From Trueperella pyogenes (GTDB lineage: Bacteria; Actinomycetota; Actinomycetes; Actinomycetales; Actinomycetaceae), in contig NZ_JVLH01000009.1 in NCBI RefSeq assembly GCF_001070855.1, positions 124,001 to 188,000 on the forward strand: 64,000 bases of DNA, in the 5' to 3' direction. Below are positions 44,504-52,696 of the stretch, one piece after another. The notes under the pieces are model-generated. The model ran no database searches. It was not told where the DNA came from and saw nothing but the letters and a program-made list of their open reading frames with translations. A program made the position numbers and the translations under genes. Every line of letters starts with the position of its first letter. The stretch's first letter is position 1.

Positions 44504-46252
44504 TCAGGCCACCTCGCTTTCATGTGTACTGTTTTGAGTGTCGTAAAGTTCGCGGTACTCGCCACCCAAGTCAAGGAGTTCCTGGTGAGTGCCGTGCTCC
44601 TTGATACGCCCGTCATCCAAAACGATGATTTGATCAGCATGCTGGACTGAAGAAATGCGCTGCGCAACGATGATTGTTGTCGTATCCGGGATTTCCGTTT
44701 CGAAAGCCTGACGAATCAGCGAATCGGTTCGAGTATCAACCGCACTAGTTGAGTCATCAAGGATCAAGATCTTGGGCTTCTTCAGCAAGGCGCGCGCGAT
44801 GCACAGACGCTGCTTTTGGCCACCCGAGAGGTTCGACCCGCCCCTTTCGATCATGGTGTCATAGCCATCAGGGAACTGACGGACAAATTCGTCAGCCTGT
44901 GAAAGCTCGCAGGCTCGGATGATTTCTTCATCGGTTGCATCAGGGTTACCCCAACGGAGGTTTTCCTTGATCGTTCCAGAGAAAAGAATATTCTTCTGAA
45001 GAACAACGGACACTGCATCACGCAGGGGTTCGAGGCGGTAGTCACGCACATCGATCCCGCCAACGCAGACCCTGCCTTCCGTCACGTCATACAGTCGTGG
45101 AATCAACTGGATGAAGCTGGTCTTACCTGAACCAGTTCCACCGACGACGCCCAGCGTCGAGCCTGCGGGGATATCCAAAGTGATGTTTTCAAGCGCGGGG
45201 CGTTCAGAGTCTTCGCGGTACTTAAAGGTCACGCCTTCAAAGGTGATATCACCGGTGGGCACTTCACGGATTCCATATTCGGGGGAGGTCAATGGAGATT
45301 CGTATTGAAGTACCTCAGCGATACGGTGTGCGGACTCTGCAGCGATCGTCACCATAACGAAAATAAAGGCCAACATCATCATGGCCGTGAGGATCTGAAT
45401 ACCGTAAGTGATCAGTGCTGACAGTTGACCGGTGGTCAATTCACTGCCGCCTGAGGCCACAATCATCTGCGCGCCGATGAAGTCGACCAACATGATCGCA
45501 CCAAAGATGAAGAACATCATGATGGGGGTATTGAGAGCCATGATCTTCTCAGCAAAGGTGAAGTCTGCTCGTACTTCCTCTGAGCGCTTGGCGAAACGAG
45601 TCTTTTCATACTCTTCGTTGACGAAGGACTTCACAACTCGGATACCTGCGATGTTCTCTTGGACCGAGTTATTCAGAGCATCGTACTTCTTAAAGATTCG
45701 CCGGAATACCGGGAAAATGAAGATGATGATCCCGAACATGATTGCCGCTAGGAACGGCAGCATGATGAGAAAAATCAGGGACATGTGCCAGTTGATGCGA
45801 ATTGTCATGACGATCGAGAAGACGACCATGAGCGGGACGCGGACGGCAACGCGAATAACCATGCCATAGGCGTTTTGGACGTTGGTCACGTCCGTTGTCA
45901 TGCGGGTAACCAGGGAGGATGTCGAGAAACGATCGACGTCTCCGAAAGAGAAGTCCTGAACCTTGAAGAAGAGGTCTTGACGCAGGTGCTTTGCCAACCC
46001 CGCTGCTGCGGTCGCACCGAAGCGGGCGGCGAGGATGCCGAAGAGGAGGGAGAACATCGCCATGACCAGCATAAAAACGCCAAGGCGGACAACTGGAGTG
46101 AGCGCACCACCCTGAAGGTGATCGACCAACGAGGCCATAATCAGTGGGAGGAAGCACTCAAGAATGACCTCTCCCGTGACAAACAGCGGTGTCAGAAGCG
46201 AAGCGCGACGATACTCACGCACACTTCTCAACAAAGTACGAACAGTCGACAT
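44504..46252 (-). CDS. ABC exporter half-transporter, degenerate ATP site
   Basis: A 582-residue fusion of six helices and an ATPase (MdlA-like). Walker A is GGTGSGKTS, signature LSGGQKQR, but Walker B reads ILILDDSTSAVD, with Asp in place of the catalytic Glu. This asymmetric pair, one consensus and one degenerate site, is the hallmark of heterodimeric exporters such as TM287/288 and BmrCD. Its stop lies two bases before the partner's ATG, so the two are translationally linked. Confidence 0.93.
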   Translation of the reverse strand: MSTVRTLLRSVREYRRASLLTPLFVTGEVILECFLPLIMASLVDHLQGGALTPVVRLGVFMLVMAMFSLLFGILAARFGATAAAGLAKHLRQDLFFKVQDFSFGDVDRFSTSSLVTRMTTDVTNVQNAYGMVIRVAVRVPLMVVFSIVMTIRINWHMSLIFLIMLPFLAAIMFGIIIFIFPVFRRIFKKYDALNNSVQENIAGIRVVKSFVNEEYEKTRFAKRSEEVRADFTFAEKIMALNTPIMMFFIFGAIMLVDFIGAQMIVASGGSELTTGQLSALITYGIQILTAMMMLAFIFVMVTIAAESAHRIAEVLQYESPLTSPEYGIREVPTGDITFEGVTFKYREDSERPALENITLDIPAGSTLGVVGGTGSGKTSFIQLIPRLYDVTEGRVCVGGIDVRDYRLEPLRDAVSVVLQKNILFSGTIKENLRWGNPDATDEEIIRACELSQADEFVRQFPDGYDTMIERGGSNLSGGQKQRLCIARALLKKPKILILDDSTSAVDTRTDSLIRQAFETEIPDTTTIIVAQRISSVQHADQIIVLDDGRIKEHGTHQELLDLGGEYRELYDTQNSTHESEVA

Positions 46253-46664
46253 CTAGCGCTGGACCCCCGAAAAATCACTGCGTGTAATAGGAACCTACCC
46301 GTAGACCTTCAAAGGAATGCATCTTTGCGGCCGGGGTAGGCGGATTAATCATTTGATGTAGATCATCCCATGTTAGCCGCCTTTCCTAACGGCGGCGATA
46401 CCATCTAGGCAATGACGCGATAGGCGAAATCAAAGGCTACACAAGCACAAAGTTTCATAGCTGATTCATAGCTTTAGCCCACATCAAGCACAGATTACGC
46501 CCGTAGATTTTCAGTATCAGACATAGGGGGTCGCAAGGCCCCGTCTCCTTTACCTGTTGAGGGACGCTGTTTAGAACGCATATTGTGTTGATGGGATGCA
46601 CGTGGGGCCGGCTTTGCCGGCCCCACAGTGTTTATACAGCCGTACAAAGACCAATAAAGAGCTA
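46253..46664. other. 412-bp intergenic region
   Basis: No coding frame is supported here. It holds the upstream region of the ABC exporter (right of 46252), a short GC-rich inverted stretch near 46370-46400 (GCCGCC with GGCGGC), and a terminator at 46602-46626. Nothing else was recognised. Confidence 0.6.
46602..46626 (-). terminator. Terminator after the 208-residue membrane protein gene
   Basis: A perfect 11-bp stem (46602-46612 with 46616-46626) with loop TTT, a member of the GTGGGGCCGGC hairpin family. It is correctly placed to end the minus-strand transcript of the gene at 46665-47291. Confidence 0.85.
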
Positions 46665-47291
46665 TCAGCGAACCTCACTGACGCTTGTAATTACACGTGT
46701 TCGGGGATACATCGAAACTGTAAATTCATCCTCGTAGGCGCAGTGCTTTCGAAGCTGTCTGTATGCATGGGTACCCGTGTAGTTCGTGCCGTCAGTGAAC
46801 TTCACATCAATCCGTTCGCCCGTCTCCTTCATTAAGGTGACATAGGTGATAAATACGCGAACCTTTGAGCTTCCCTTTCGCATAACAGTTGAGGTCTCTT
46901 CTTTGTGCGCCACACAACGCACGCTGAGTTCCTCACTACCCGACACTGCATCTGCCACCACCTGAGCGGATAAGACAGACCCCATTCCAATAAGACCGCA
47001 GTCAATGGTCACCAGCGCAACACACAACACCTTGGAGATACGTGGAGACAAGCGACGCCGAAATCCCACCGCACCTTGCACACTACCCTGGGCATAGCGC
47101 TTGATTACCGGAATCAACACGATCGCAACAGCGATGGGCGTCGCACACACCAGAGCCCAGCTCAGCAAAGCGAAAGACCATAATTTTGGAGACTCCAGGA
47201 AGAAAAAGGGACCTGCAATCGCGGTGATGATGAAAAGCCACCGGTGGACCTTAGCGCGCCGACTCATTGAACGAAGCGACAGCCTTTTCAC
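46665..47291 (-). CDS. Membrane protein of unknown function
   Basis: A 208-residue protein I do not recognise. It has a basic start, then hydrophobic helices at about 17-33, 38-62 and 88-112, and a C-terminal soluble domain of about 95 residues containing two Cys (VRCVAHKEE and KHCAYEDEF), Tyr and Thr in beta-rich sequence. The soluble part may lie outside with a disulphide. GTG 47291 has AGGAGT upstream and sits two bases after the ModBC stop, so it is probably cotranscribed with the molybdate genes. A link to molybdate uptake is unproven. Confidence 0.75.
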   Translation of the reverse strand: MKRLSLRSMSRRAKVHRWLFIITAIAGPFFFLESPKLWSFALLSWALVCATPIAVAIVLIPVIKRYAQGSVQGAVGFRRRLSPRISKVLCVALVTIDCGLIGMGSVLSAQVVADAVSGSEELSVRCVAHKEETSTVMRKGSSKVRVFITYVTLMKETGERIDVKFTDGTNYTGTHAYRQLRKHCAYEDEFTVSMYPRTRVITSVSEVR

Positions 47292-47293
47292 TT

Positions 47294-48946
47294 TTACTCC
47301 TGTCCGAGCGCCCTCTCCAATGCACTCAGCCCCATTGCCAACAGCGCCGAATCGCTCTCATCCGCGTGCGATATCGACTGGTTGATCAATTCTCGCCACA
47401 GCCCTTCGCGAAGCAAGCGGCCGCCCTTCAAGACGATGATATGCGCATCGAGTGCCGCAGCATCTTCAATCTGATGTGTCACCATGATGACAGTTCGCCC
47501 AAGGAATCGTTGCGCAATCAACTCACGCAGCCCACGTGCGGCCTCGACATCGAGCGCCGCCATCGGTTCATCAAGCAACAAGACCTCGGGAGCGACAACC
47601 AGCGCACGAGCCAAAGCGGTCCTCTGAGCTTGCCCACCAGACACCTGAGCCGGACGACGCTGCTCCAAGCCTGCTAAACCCACAGACTCTAGGGCTTCGC
47701 GCGCACGCACCTCGGCCTCGGCAGGGGAAATGCCGGCGCAACGCAGGGGGAAGGCAACATTGGCAAGCAGACTCATATGGGGGAACAAAACGGGCTTCTG
47801 CTCTAAAACTGCAATCTTCGGCTGGCGGCCTGAGATACCATCTGGCCACTGCCAGGTGCAGGTCATCTGCGGCGCATCGAGGGCACCAGAAAGCACCGAC
47901 AAGAGCGTGCTCTTTCCCGCGCCGTTATGTCCCATCAACGCCGTGACGACACCGCCTTGGCAGGTGAGGTCAACGTTGATATGTCTCTCGGGAAGAGTTC
48001 CAGCAATCCGTACGCCGGGGACGGGCACGCGTGGAAGCTGGCCCTGTGCCTCTCCATCCTTATTCCCGAGGCCGCGGCTATGCTCGGTAGCCAAGCGCGA
48101 GGCCGTAGGAGCTTTCGCCTCGTCAGCGGAGGTCCCGCTCAAGAGACGCGAATACCACCACTGCGAAAAGGCCGAAGCGCCGCCGACCAGGACAAGCGCA
48201 ACAAAGACCAAGATGACAGACAGCATCAGGGCCATATCGGTTGACTCTTCGCGCTGAAGATAGATTTCCAACGGAAGCGTACGGGTTACTCCAGCCAAAG
48301 ACCCCGCAAAAGTAATAGTTGCACCAAACTCCCCCAGTGCACGCGAGAAAGCCAAGGCCGTCGAAGACACCAGAGCTGGGATCATCAGCGGCAGGGTGAC
48401 AGACCACAGTGTTCGAGAAGGCGAGGCTCCCAACCCACTCGCAACGCGTTCCTCATTGAAACCGCGAGTGCGCAATGCACCTTCAAGTGAAGAAACAAAG
48501 AAAGGTAGTGACACAAAGGTCTGCGCCATAACGACCGCGACCGTCGTGAAAGCAATATTGATGCCGAAGATTTGCAGATAGGCACCGATCAGGCCTCGGC
48601 GACCCCAGGTGATCAAGAGTGCCAAGCCCGCGACAACCGGAGGAAGAACCATGGGCAAAGTGACCATGGAGCGCAGGACTCGCGACCACCATGTATCACG
48701 TGCCCTGGCACACACCAGCGCTAAAGGAAGCCCGACAATAATGCAGGCAAGGGTCGAGGCAATACAGGTACGCAGCGAGAGCGCAAGGGCCTGCGAACTT
48801 AGTGCTTGAGAAAATAGATGGGGAAATTGAACCCAATCAATGCGTATGAGAAGCGCAATGAACGGAACAAGAAGAAATAGAACAGCACAGGCTGCGGGGA
48901 GTGCGATCCAACGCGGGATCCCCGCATACCTGTGCTTATTCGTCAT
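47294..48946 (-). CDS. modBC: Fused molybdate ABC transporter permease-ATPase (ModB-ModC)
   Basis: A 550-residue fusion. Residues about 1-270 are a ModB permease with five or more helices and the EAA loop containing GLGASPSRTLWSVTLP and FSRALGEFGATITFAG. A linker (about 270-325) leads to a ModC ATPase with Walker A GHNGAGKST, signature VSGGQAQRT and Walker B LLLDEPMAALD. The usual C-terminal molybdate-binding TOBE domain of ModC is missing; a TOBE domain is encoded instead in the regulator at 49808. ATG 48946 was chosen over the longer frame because the permease begins there. It follows modA by 40 bases. Confidence 0.93.
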   Translation of the reverse strand: MTNKHRYAGIPRWIALPAACAVLFLLVPFIALLIRIDWVQFPHLFSQALSSQALALSLRTCIASTLACIIVGLPLALVCARARDTWWSRVLRSMVTLPMVLPPVVAGLALLITWGRRGLIGAYLQIFGINIAFTTVAVVMAQTFVSLPFFVSSLEGALRTRGFNEERVASGLGASPSRTLWSVTLPLMIPALVSSTALAFSRALGEFGATITFAGSLAGVTRTLPLEIYLQREESTDMALMLSVILVFVALVLVGGASAFSQWWYSRLLSGTSADEAKAPTASRLATEHSRGLGNKDGEAQGQLPRVPVPGVRIAGTLPERHINVDLTCQGGVVTALMGHNGAGKSTLLSVLSGALDAPQMTCTWQWPDGISGRQPKIAVLEQKPVLFPHMSLLANVAFPLRCAGISPAEAEVRAREALESVGLAGLEQRRPAQVSGGQAQRTALARALVVAPEVLLLDEPMAALDVEAARGLRELIAQRFLGRTVIMVTHQIEDAAALDAHIIVLKGGRLLREGLWRELINQSISHADESDSALLAMGLSALERALGQE

Positions 48947-48986
48947 AAGATTATTCCGAAAGTACCGTACGTAAAGGAAGGCGATT

Positions 48987-49811
48987 TCAGCCCTTATCCG
49001 AGGAAGTCGGTTCCGAGAAGCCATACTTCTTCAGCACTGCCTGTCCCTTTTCGGAAAGAACAGCGTCAATGAACTTCTGCGCGGCTTCCTTGTTCTTCGC
49101 AGAAATGGTCGCAGCGATGGGGTACGAGTTTACAACCTCATTCGCACGGGGAATTTCAACGATCTCGACCTTATCTCCGGCAGCCTTGGCATCGGTTGTG
49201 TAGACCAGACCCGCATCTGCTTCGCCGCTCTCAACCTTGGCGCGTACGTCCGTTACCTTCTGTTCTTCAGAAACAGGGTTCAGGGTGATGCCTAGCTTTT
49301 CGGCCAATTGCCTGGTTGCATTGCCACAAGGGACGCCCTGCGCGCAGACAACGAGCTTCTTGCCATCAAGAGAAGAATCAAGACCGGTGATCTTGGCAGG
49401 ATTTCCCTTGGGGACAATCAGTGTCAGGACATTAGATGCAAAGGGTTTCGGTGTATCGACAAGCTTCGCATCGGTTGCCTTAGTCATATTCTTCTGGTCC
49501 GCAGAGGCGAAGACATCGGCGGGTGCGCCTTCCTTCATCTGGTCAACCAGGGTGGATGAACCCTGGAAGTTGAAGGTCACCTTGATATTCGGATCACTTT
49601 CCTTGAGGACCGTATCAGCAATCTCGGGGAATGCTTTATTGAGCGAAGCAGCCGCGAAAACGTTGAGTTCGACCGGTGCTGCAGCTTCTGTCGAAGCAGA
49701 TGCCGCGGCCGTTGCAGTTTTCTCTGCAGATGCGCCGTTTCCGCCTGAGCAAGCGGCAAGCGCAAGAAGGCTAGCCGCGGCTAGCGCGACGATTTCCTTG
49801 GAGTACTTCAC
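48987..49811 (-). CDS. modA: Molybdate-binding lipoprotein ModA
   Basis: A 274-residue lipoprotein. The lipobox LAAC lies after an alanine-rich signal segment, followed by a Thr/Ala/Ser linker. The body has the ModA motifs VFAAASLNKAFPEIA, FQGSSTLVDQM, GAPADVFASAD and DAGLVYTTDAKAA. It binds molybdate or tungstate outside the membrane for ModBC. GTG 49811 has GGAGG six bases upstream and overlaps the stop of the HTH-TOBE regulator, showing coupling. Confidence 0.95.
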   Translation of the reverse strand: MKYSKEIVALAAASLLALAACSGGNGASAEKTATAAASASTEAAAPVELNVFAAASLNKAFPEIADTVLKESDPNIKVTFNFQGSSTLVDQMKEGAPADVFASADQKNMTKATDAKLVDTPKPFASNVLTLIVPKGNPAKITGLDSSLDGKKLVVCAQGVPCGNATRQLAEKLGITLNPVSEEQKVTDVRAKVESGEADAGLVYTTDAKAAGDKVEIVEIPRANEVVNSYPIAATISAKNKEAAQKFIDAVLSEKGQAVLKKYGFSEPTSSDKG

Positions 49812-50224
49812 AGGTTTCCTCCATTTGGCACCTGAAGAGAAACGTTTGTTGCCTTGATTTGAGCCATGGCGATAGAACCCACTTCGATTCCCAACTCGCG
49901 GACGCTTTCGGTCGAAACCAAAGAAACGACACGGTAGGGACCACACTGCAAATCGACTTGGCTCATCACCGGATCGGAGTGAACAGCAATAACCAATCCC
50001 TGGAGGTGGTTACGAACAGACTGAGTGCCCTGCCCAAGAGCAAGCTGATGAACATCAGGTTGGCTATTAATCAAAGCCGCGACCGATGCTCCATCGATAC
50101 GAAGCGGTCCTGAGTTCTCAGCGCTTTCTGCACGAGTCACAAGTCCATCATCAAGCCAGCGACGAACGGTGTCATCACTGACGCCAAGGAGAGTCGCCAG
50201 AGTCGAAACTTTGTAATAAGGCAT
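49808..50224 (-). CDS. HTH-TOBE molybdate-responsive regulator
   Basis: A 138-residue protein. The first about 55 residues are an excisionase/MerR-like helix-turn-helix (YKVSTLATLLGVSDDTVRRWLDDG). Residues about 70-135 form one molbindin-type TOBE domain (ARNHLQG-like SVRNHLQGLVIAVHSD and MAQIKATNVSLQ). The pair is the layout of small actinobacterial and clostridial molybdate regulators. It heads the modA-modBC operon and probably represses it when molybdate is plentiful, acting on the inverted repeat directly upstream. Confidence 0.92.
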   Translation of the reverse strand: MPYYKVSTLATLLGVSDDTVRRWLDDGLVTRAESAENSGPLRIDGASVAALINSQPDVHQLALGQGTQSVRNHLQGLVIAVHSDPVMSQVDLQCGPYRVVSLVSTESVRELGIEVGSIAMAQIKATNVSLQVPNGGNL

Positions 50225-50226
50225 GA

Positions 50227-50264
50227 ATTAATTTTAACGGATTTTGCCGTTTTTTGTAATTAAT
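50227..50264. promoter_or_regulatory. Nested inverted repeat upstream of the mod operon (candidate operator)
   Basis: AACGG (50236-50240) and CCGTT (50247-50251) face each other across six bases, flanked by ATTAAT at 50227-50232 and 50259-50264. It starts three bases from the regulator's start codon, so it is well placed for autoregulation by the HTH-TOBE protein. Confidence 0.55.
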
Positions 50265-50314
50265 CGACAAAAATATGCAAATTTCTCCGCAGACGCGGCA
50301 AGTCATCGAATAGA

Positions 50315-51025
50315 TTATTCGCCCGAGGCCTTTCGTACCGGGATATCCTCAAAGAAAACCTGGCAACCACAACTATTGCCGAAGGGCACCAGAGTCATAC
50401 TCATGCCACCATCACTGAGCTCTTCAACAATCTGCCGAATCGCGGCACCGTGCATCCGACACACAATGCCTTGGATCTTATCGTTGCCAATATTGAGGTA
50501 GGGGCAGGATTGGATGGACAGACCGCCATCTTCTGCATTTAACGCACGGAAACCGCGCGTTGAAAGGAAAACTCGAAGAAGCGAAAGCAGGGCTTCCTCG
50601 TCATCACGGGCGGCATCAAGCGCACCGGAAGAGCGGATGAGATCAACGTACTGTTGCCCCCAATTCCGCCCCATGATGTCAGCGAGCTGTTCGCCGCCGT
50701 CCGAAGTTTGAGCCATTGCCGAGGCCGCGGCAAGAAGAAGTTCCGAAGACTGACGTTGAAGACGCGCTGCATCCCCGATGACCGCGATCTCGTAGTACAT
50801 CGCGGGGCGGCCTCGCCCTTCGGGATTGCGAGTTCGACGCACAACTAAGCCCTGTTCGACCAAAGGAACAAGAGTCTCACGAACCGAGTTCTTATGGATT
50901 CCCAAACGATCTGCGATTTCAACAACGGTTGCTTCGCGACCAATATCGGTAAGGGTGTGCAGAACCTTACGCTGCGCCGGGGATGCGGTCGCCAACTGGG
51001 TAATCATGTATTCGATGCCGTTCAA
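50315..51025 (-). CDS. HTH regulator with C-terminal cysteine cluster (SufR-like)
   Basis: A 236-residue regulator. Residues about 15-75 form a winged helix-turn-helix (TVVEIADRLGIHKNSVRETLVPLVEQGLV, then a wing RNPEGRGRPAMYYE). The C-terminal part carries Cys174, Cys189, Cys219 and Cys221 (SCPY, IVCRMHG, NSCGCQ), enough to hold an iron-sulphur cluster as in SufR-type sensors of redox, oxygen or NO. Location between the mod and nar genes suggests it controls nitrate respiration. TTG 51025 is the annotated start (GGGGT just upstream); ATG 51007 is an alternative. Confidence 0.82.
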   Translation of the reverse strand: MNGIEYMITQLATASPAQRKVLHTLTDIGREATVVEIADRLGIHKNSVRETLVPLVEQGLVVRRTRNPEGRGRPAMYYEIAVIGDAARLQRQSSELLLAAASAMAQTSDGGEQLADIMGRNWGQQYVDLIRSSGALDAARDDEEALLSLLRVFLSTRGFRALNAEDGGLSIQSCPYLNIGNDKIQGIVCRMHGAAIRQIVEELSDGGMSMTLVPFGNSCGCQVFFEDIPVRKASGE

Positions 51026-51436
51026 TCTCTACCCCTTTTCCATAAACAGTCATAAAGTTTGTCAGAATAAGCTTTGTAAGTGTATAAATTACATTTCTAC
51101 AGAACTAAACTATTCCCCTGTTTAAAATAAATTGATTCATATTTTATAAAATCAATATGTATATATAGTTCCGAAAACAGAAGATATTGCATTGTTTTTA
51201 CTTTAATTGAAAGCTATTCTTGTCAAACCAGGTTTTACGAAAAGTCTTATTTGTGCCACATTTGTACCAAATTGAACTTTAGTCTATTTGTATATGAAAT
51301 CTAATTTAGTTAATTTAGATTTAAATTCGGTATATATATTGTTGAATATAGTTCGCCCGAACAAATAGAATGCTTGCAATCGGCAGAAATAACCGGCAAC
51401 TATTTTATGAAGCTGCTGGTTTTGTTTATTTAATTT
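51026..51436. other. Very AT-rich intergenic region
   Basis: This 411-bp stretch is far richer in A and T than anything else in the window, with runs such as TATATATAG and TTTATAAAATC. No coding frame is supported. It holds the promoter side of the Cys-cluster regulator and the downstream side of the SemiSWEET gene. A hairpin at 51391-51421 is followed by a T-rich run on the plus strand, without a gene upstream of it. Confidence 0.7.
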
Positions 51437-51700
51437 TTATAAAGAAGTAATAAAAGTTAAACCGCCTAATATCACTCCCGCTGCATTGGGAATGATGAGG
51501 ATCCAGTCTTTTTTAGGTTCTTTTGTCCAACCATAGATTACCCAAATTAAACAAGAAAATGCTGCGAATAGTGGTTGGAATGGTTGAGCTTTTTCTCCTT
51601 GTAAGTTAGCGATAATTTGTGGAATATATGCAATAAAGACAATGATCCCAATAAAAGCTCCAATAGATCCGACAAAGCGATTAATTTTTTGTTTAGACAT
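51437..51700 (-). CDS. SemiSWEET / PQ-loop sugar transporter
   Basis: An 87-residue membrane protein with three helices (about 7-30, 40-58 and 65-84). It has the PQ motif YIPQI (Pro27-Gln28) in the first helix, the conserved Trp and Asn region IWVIYGW and IPNAAGVILG, characteristic of bacterial SemiSWEETs. These act as homodimers carrying sugars by facilitated diffusion. AGGAGGT lies six bases before ATG 51700. Base and codon use (AAA, ATT, TTA-rich) differ sharply from neighbours, so it was probably acquired from a low-GC Gram-positive bacterium. It interrupts the regulator-nar arrangement. Confidence 0.92.
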   Translation of the reverse strand: MSKQKINRFVGSIGAFIGIIVFIAYIPQIIANLQGEKAQPFQPLFAAFSCLIWVIYGWTKEPKKDWILIIPNAAGVILGGLTFITSL

Positions 51701-51843
51701 GTAATACCTCCTGGGGTTTTTATATCAGAAAGGAGAATCGACCGGTTTTCACCTCGCCGTTAGTCACAGCTACTCCTTGTCTTCAGGGACTTGGTTGACA
51801 TTCTAGTGCACGGGCAACCACTAGCTGCCATACGTTTCAAATG

Positions 51844-51883
51844 CTGGGGCCTGTATGCGCGGGTCAGCACATACAGGCCCCAG
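51844..51883 (-). terminator. Terminator after narI
   Basis: A perfect 14-bp stem (51844-51857 with 51870-51883) with a 12-base loop lies 17 bases beyond the narI stop on the minus strand. Confidence 0.85.
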
Positions 51884-51899
51884 ATCACATCAGCACAGA

Positions 51900-52688
51900 T
51901 CAAGCACCCTGATAGGGAGCATCATCTTCTGGGAAACTCTGAGCCTTGGGGCCTGCAGCACCACCTCGAACCGGCGTCCATCCTCGTGCGGGACGAGAAG
52001 TAGAAGTCGCTGATCGACGTGAGCGGTACACAACATAAGGACGCGTCGGATAGGCAATCGGAGCCGAAACGACGTGCACCAGACGGGTGAAAGGCCATGC
52101 GGCAAAAAGGATGAAGGCAGCAATAATGTGCAGCTTGAACTGGAGCGGGACATCCGTCATCAGAGAGACATCAGGCTGGAGCGTGAAAATCGAACGGAAC
52201 CACACTGCGATCGTCTCACGGTAGTTGTATCCACCCGGCTTACCCAAGATCTGCGTCGTCAAAGTCGCCGCAGCTCCCAAGAGGATGGCGCAGGTCAAGA
52301 GAAGGTACATGAAGACGTCATTGCGGCTAGTTGCCAGACGCACCGACTTCTTGACAATACGTCGATACAAGAGTCCGAACAGACCAACCAGCGTCATCAG
52401 GCCGGCAATACCACCACCGATGATGGCCACCATGTGGTAGGCATGCTCGCTTACACCCATTGCCTCGGTCCAGGACTGAGGAATGACCAGACCCATGACG
52501 TGGCCGGCAGCAACACCCAGAATACCGAAGTGGAATAGGGGCGACGAGAGGCGCAGGATGCGGCCTTCATTAAGCTGAGATGAACGCGAGGTCCACCCGT
52601 ACTGATCGGTGCGATAACGCCAAATCAACCCGCCGATAAGGAGGGTGAAAGAAATGTAGGGAAGCACTCCCCAGAGGAAAAGGTTCAT
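51900..52688 (-). CDS. narI: Respiratory nitrate reductase gamma subunit
   Basis: A 262-residue cytochrome b membrane subunit with five hydrophobic helices. The histidines in SSPLFHFGILGVAAGHVMGL and in FKLHIIAAF with TRLVHVVSAP are placed as the haem b ligands of NarI. It oxidises menaquinol at the membrane and passes electrons to NarH. It is the last gene of narGHJI, eight bases after narJ, and ends in a polar tail longer than in enteric NarI. Confidence 0.97.
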   Translation of the reverse strand: MNLFLWGVLPYISFTLLIGGLIWRYRTDQYGWTSRSSQLNEGRILRLSSPLFHFGILGVAAGHVMGLVIPQSWTEAMGVSEHAYHMVAIIGGGIAGLMTLVGLFGLLYRRIVKKSVRLATSRNDVFMYLLLTCAILLGAAATLTTQILGKPGGYNYRETIAVWFRSIFTLQPDVSLMTDVPLQFKLHIIAAFILFAAWPFTRLVHVVSAPIAYPTRPYVVYRSRRSATSTSRPARGWTPVRGGAAGPKAQSFPEDDAPYQGA

Positions 52689-52696
52689 GGCAATCC

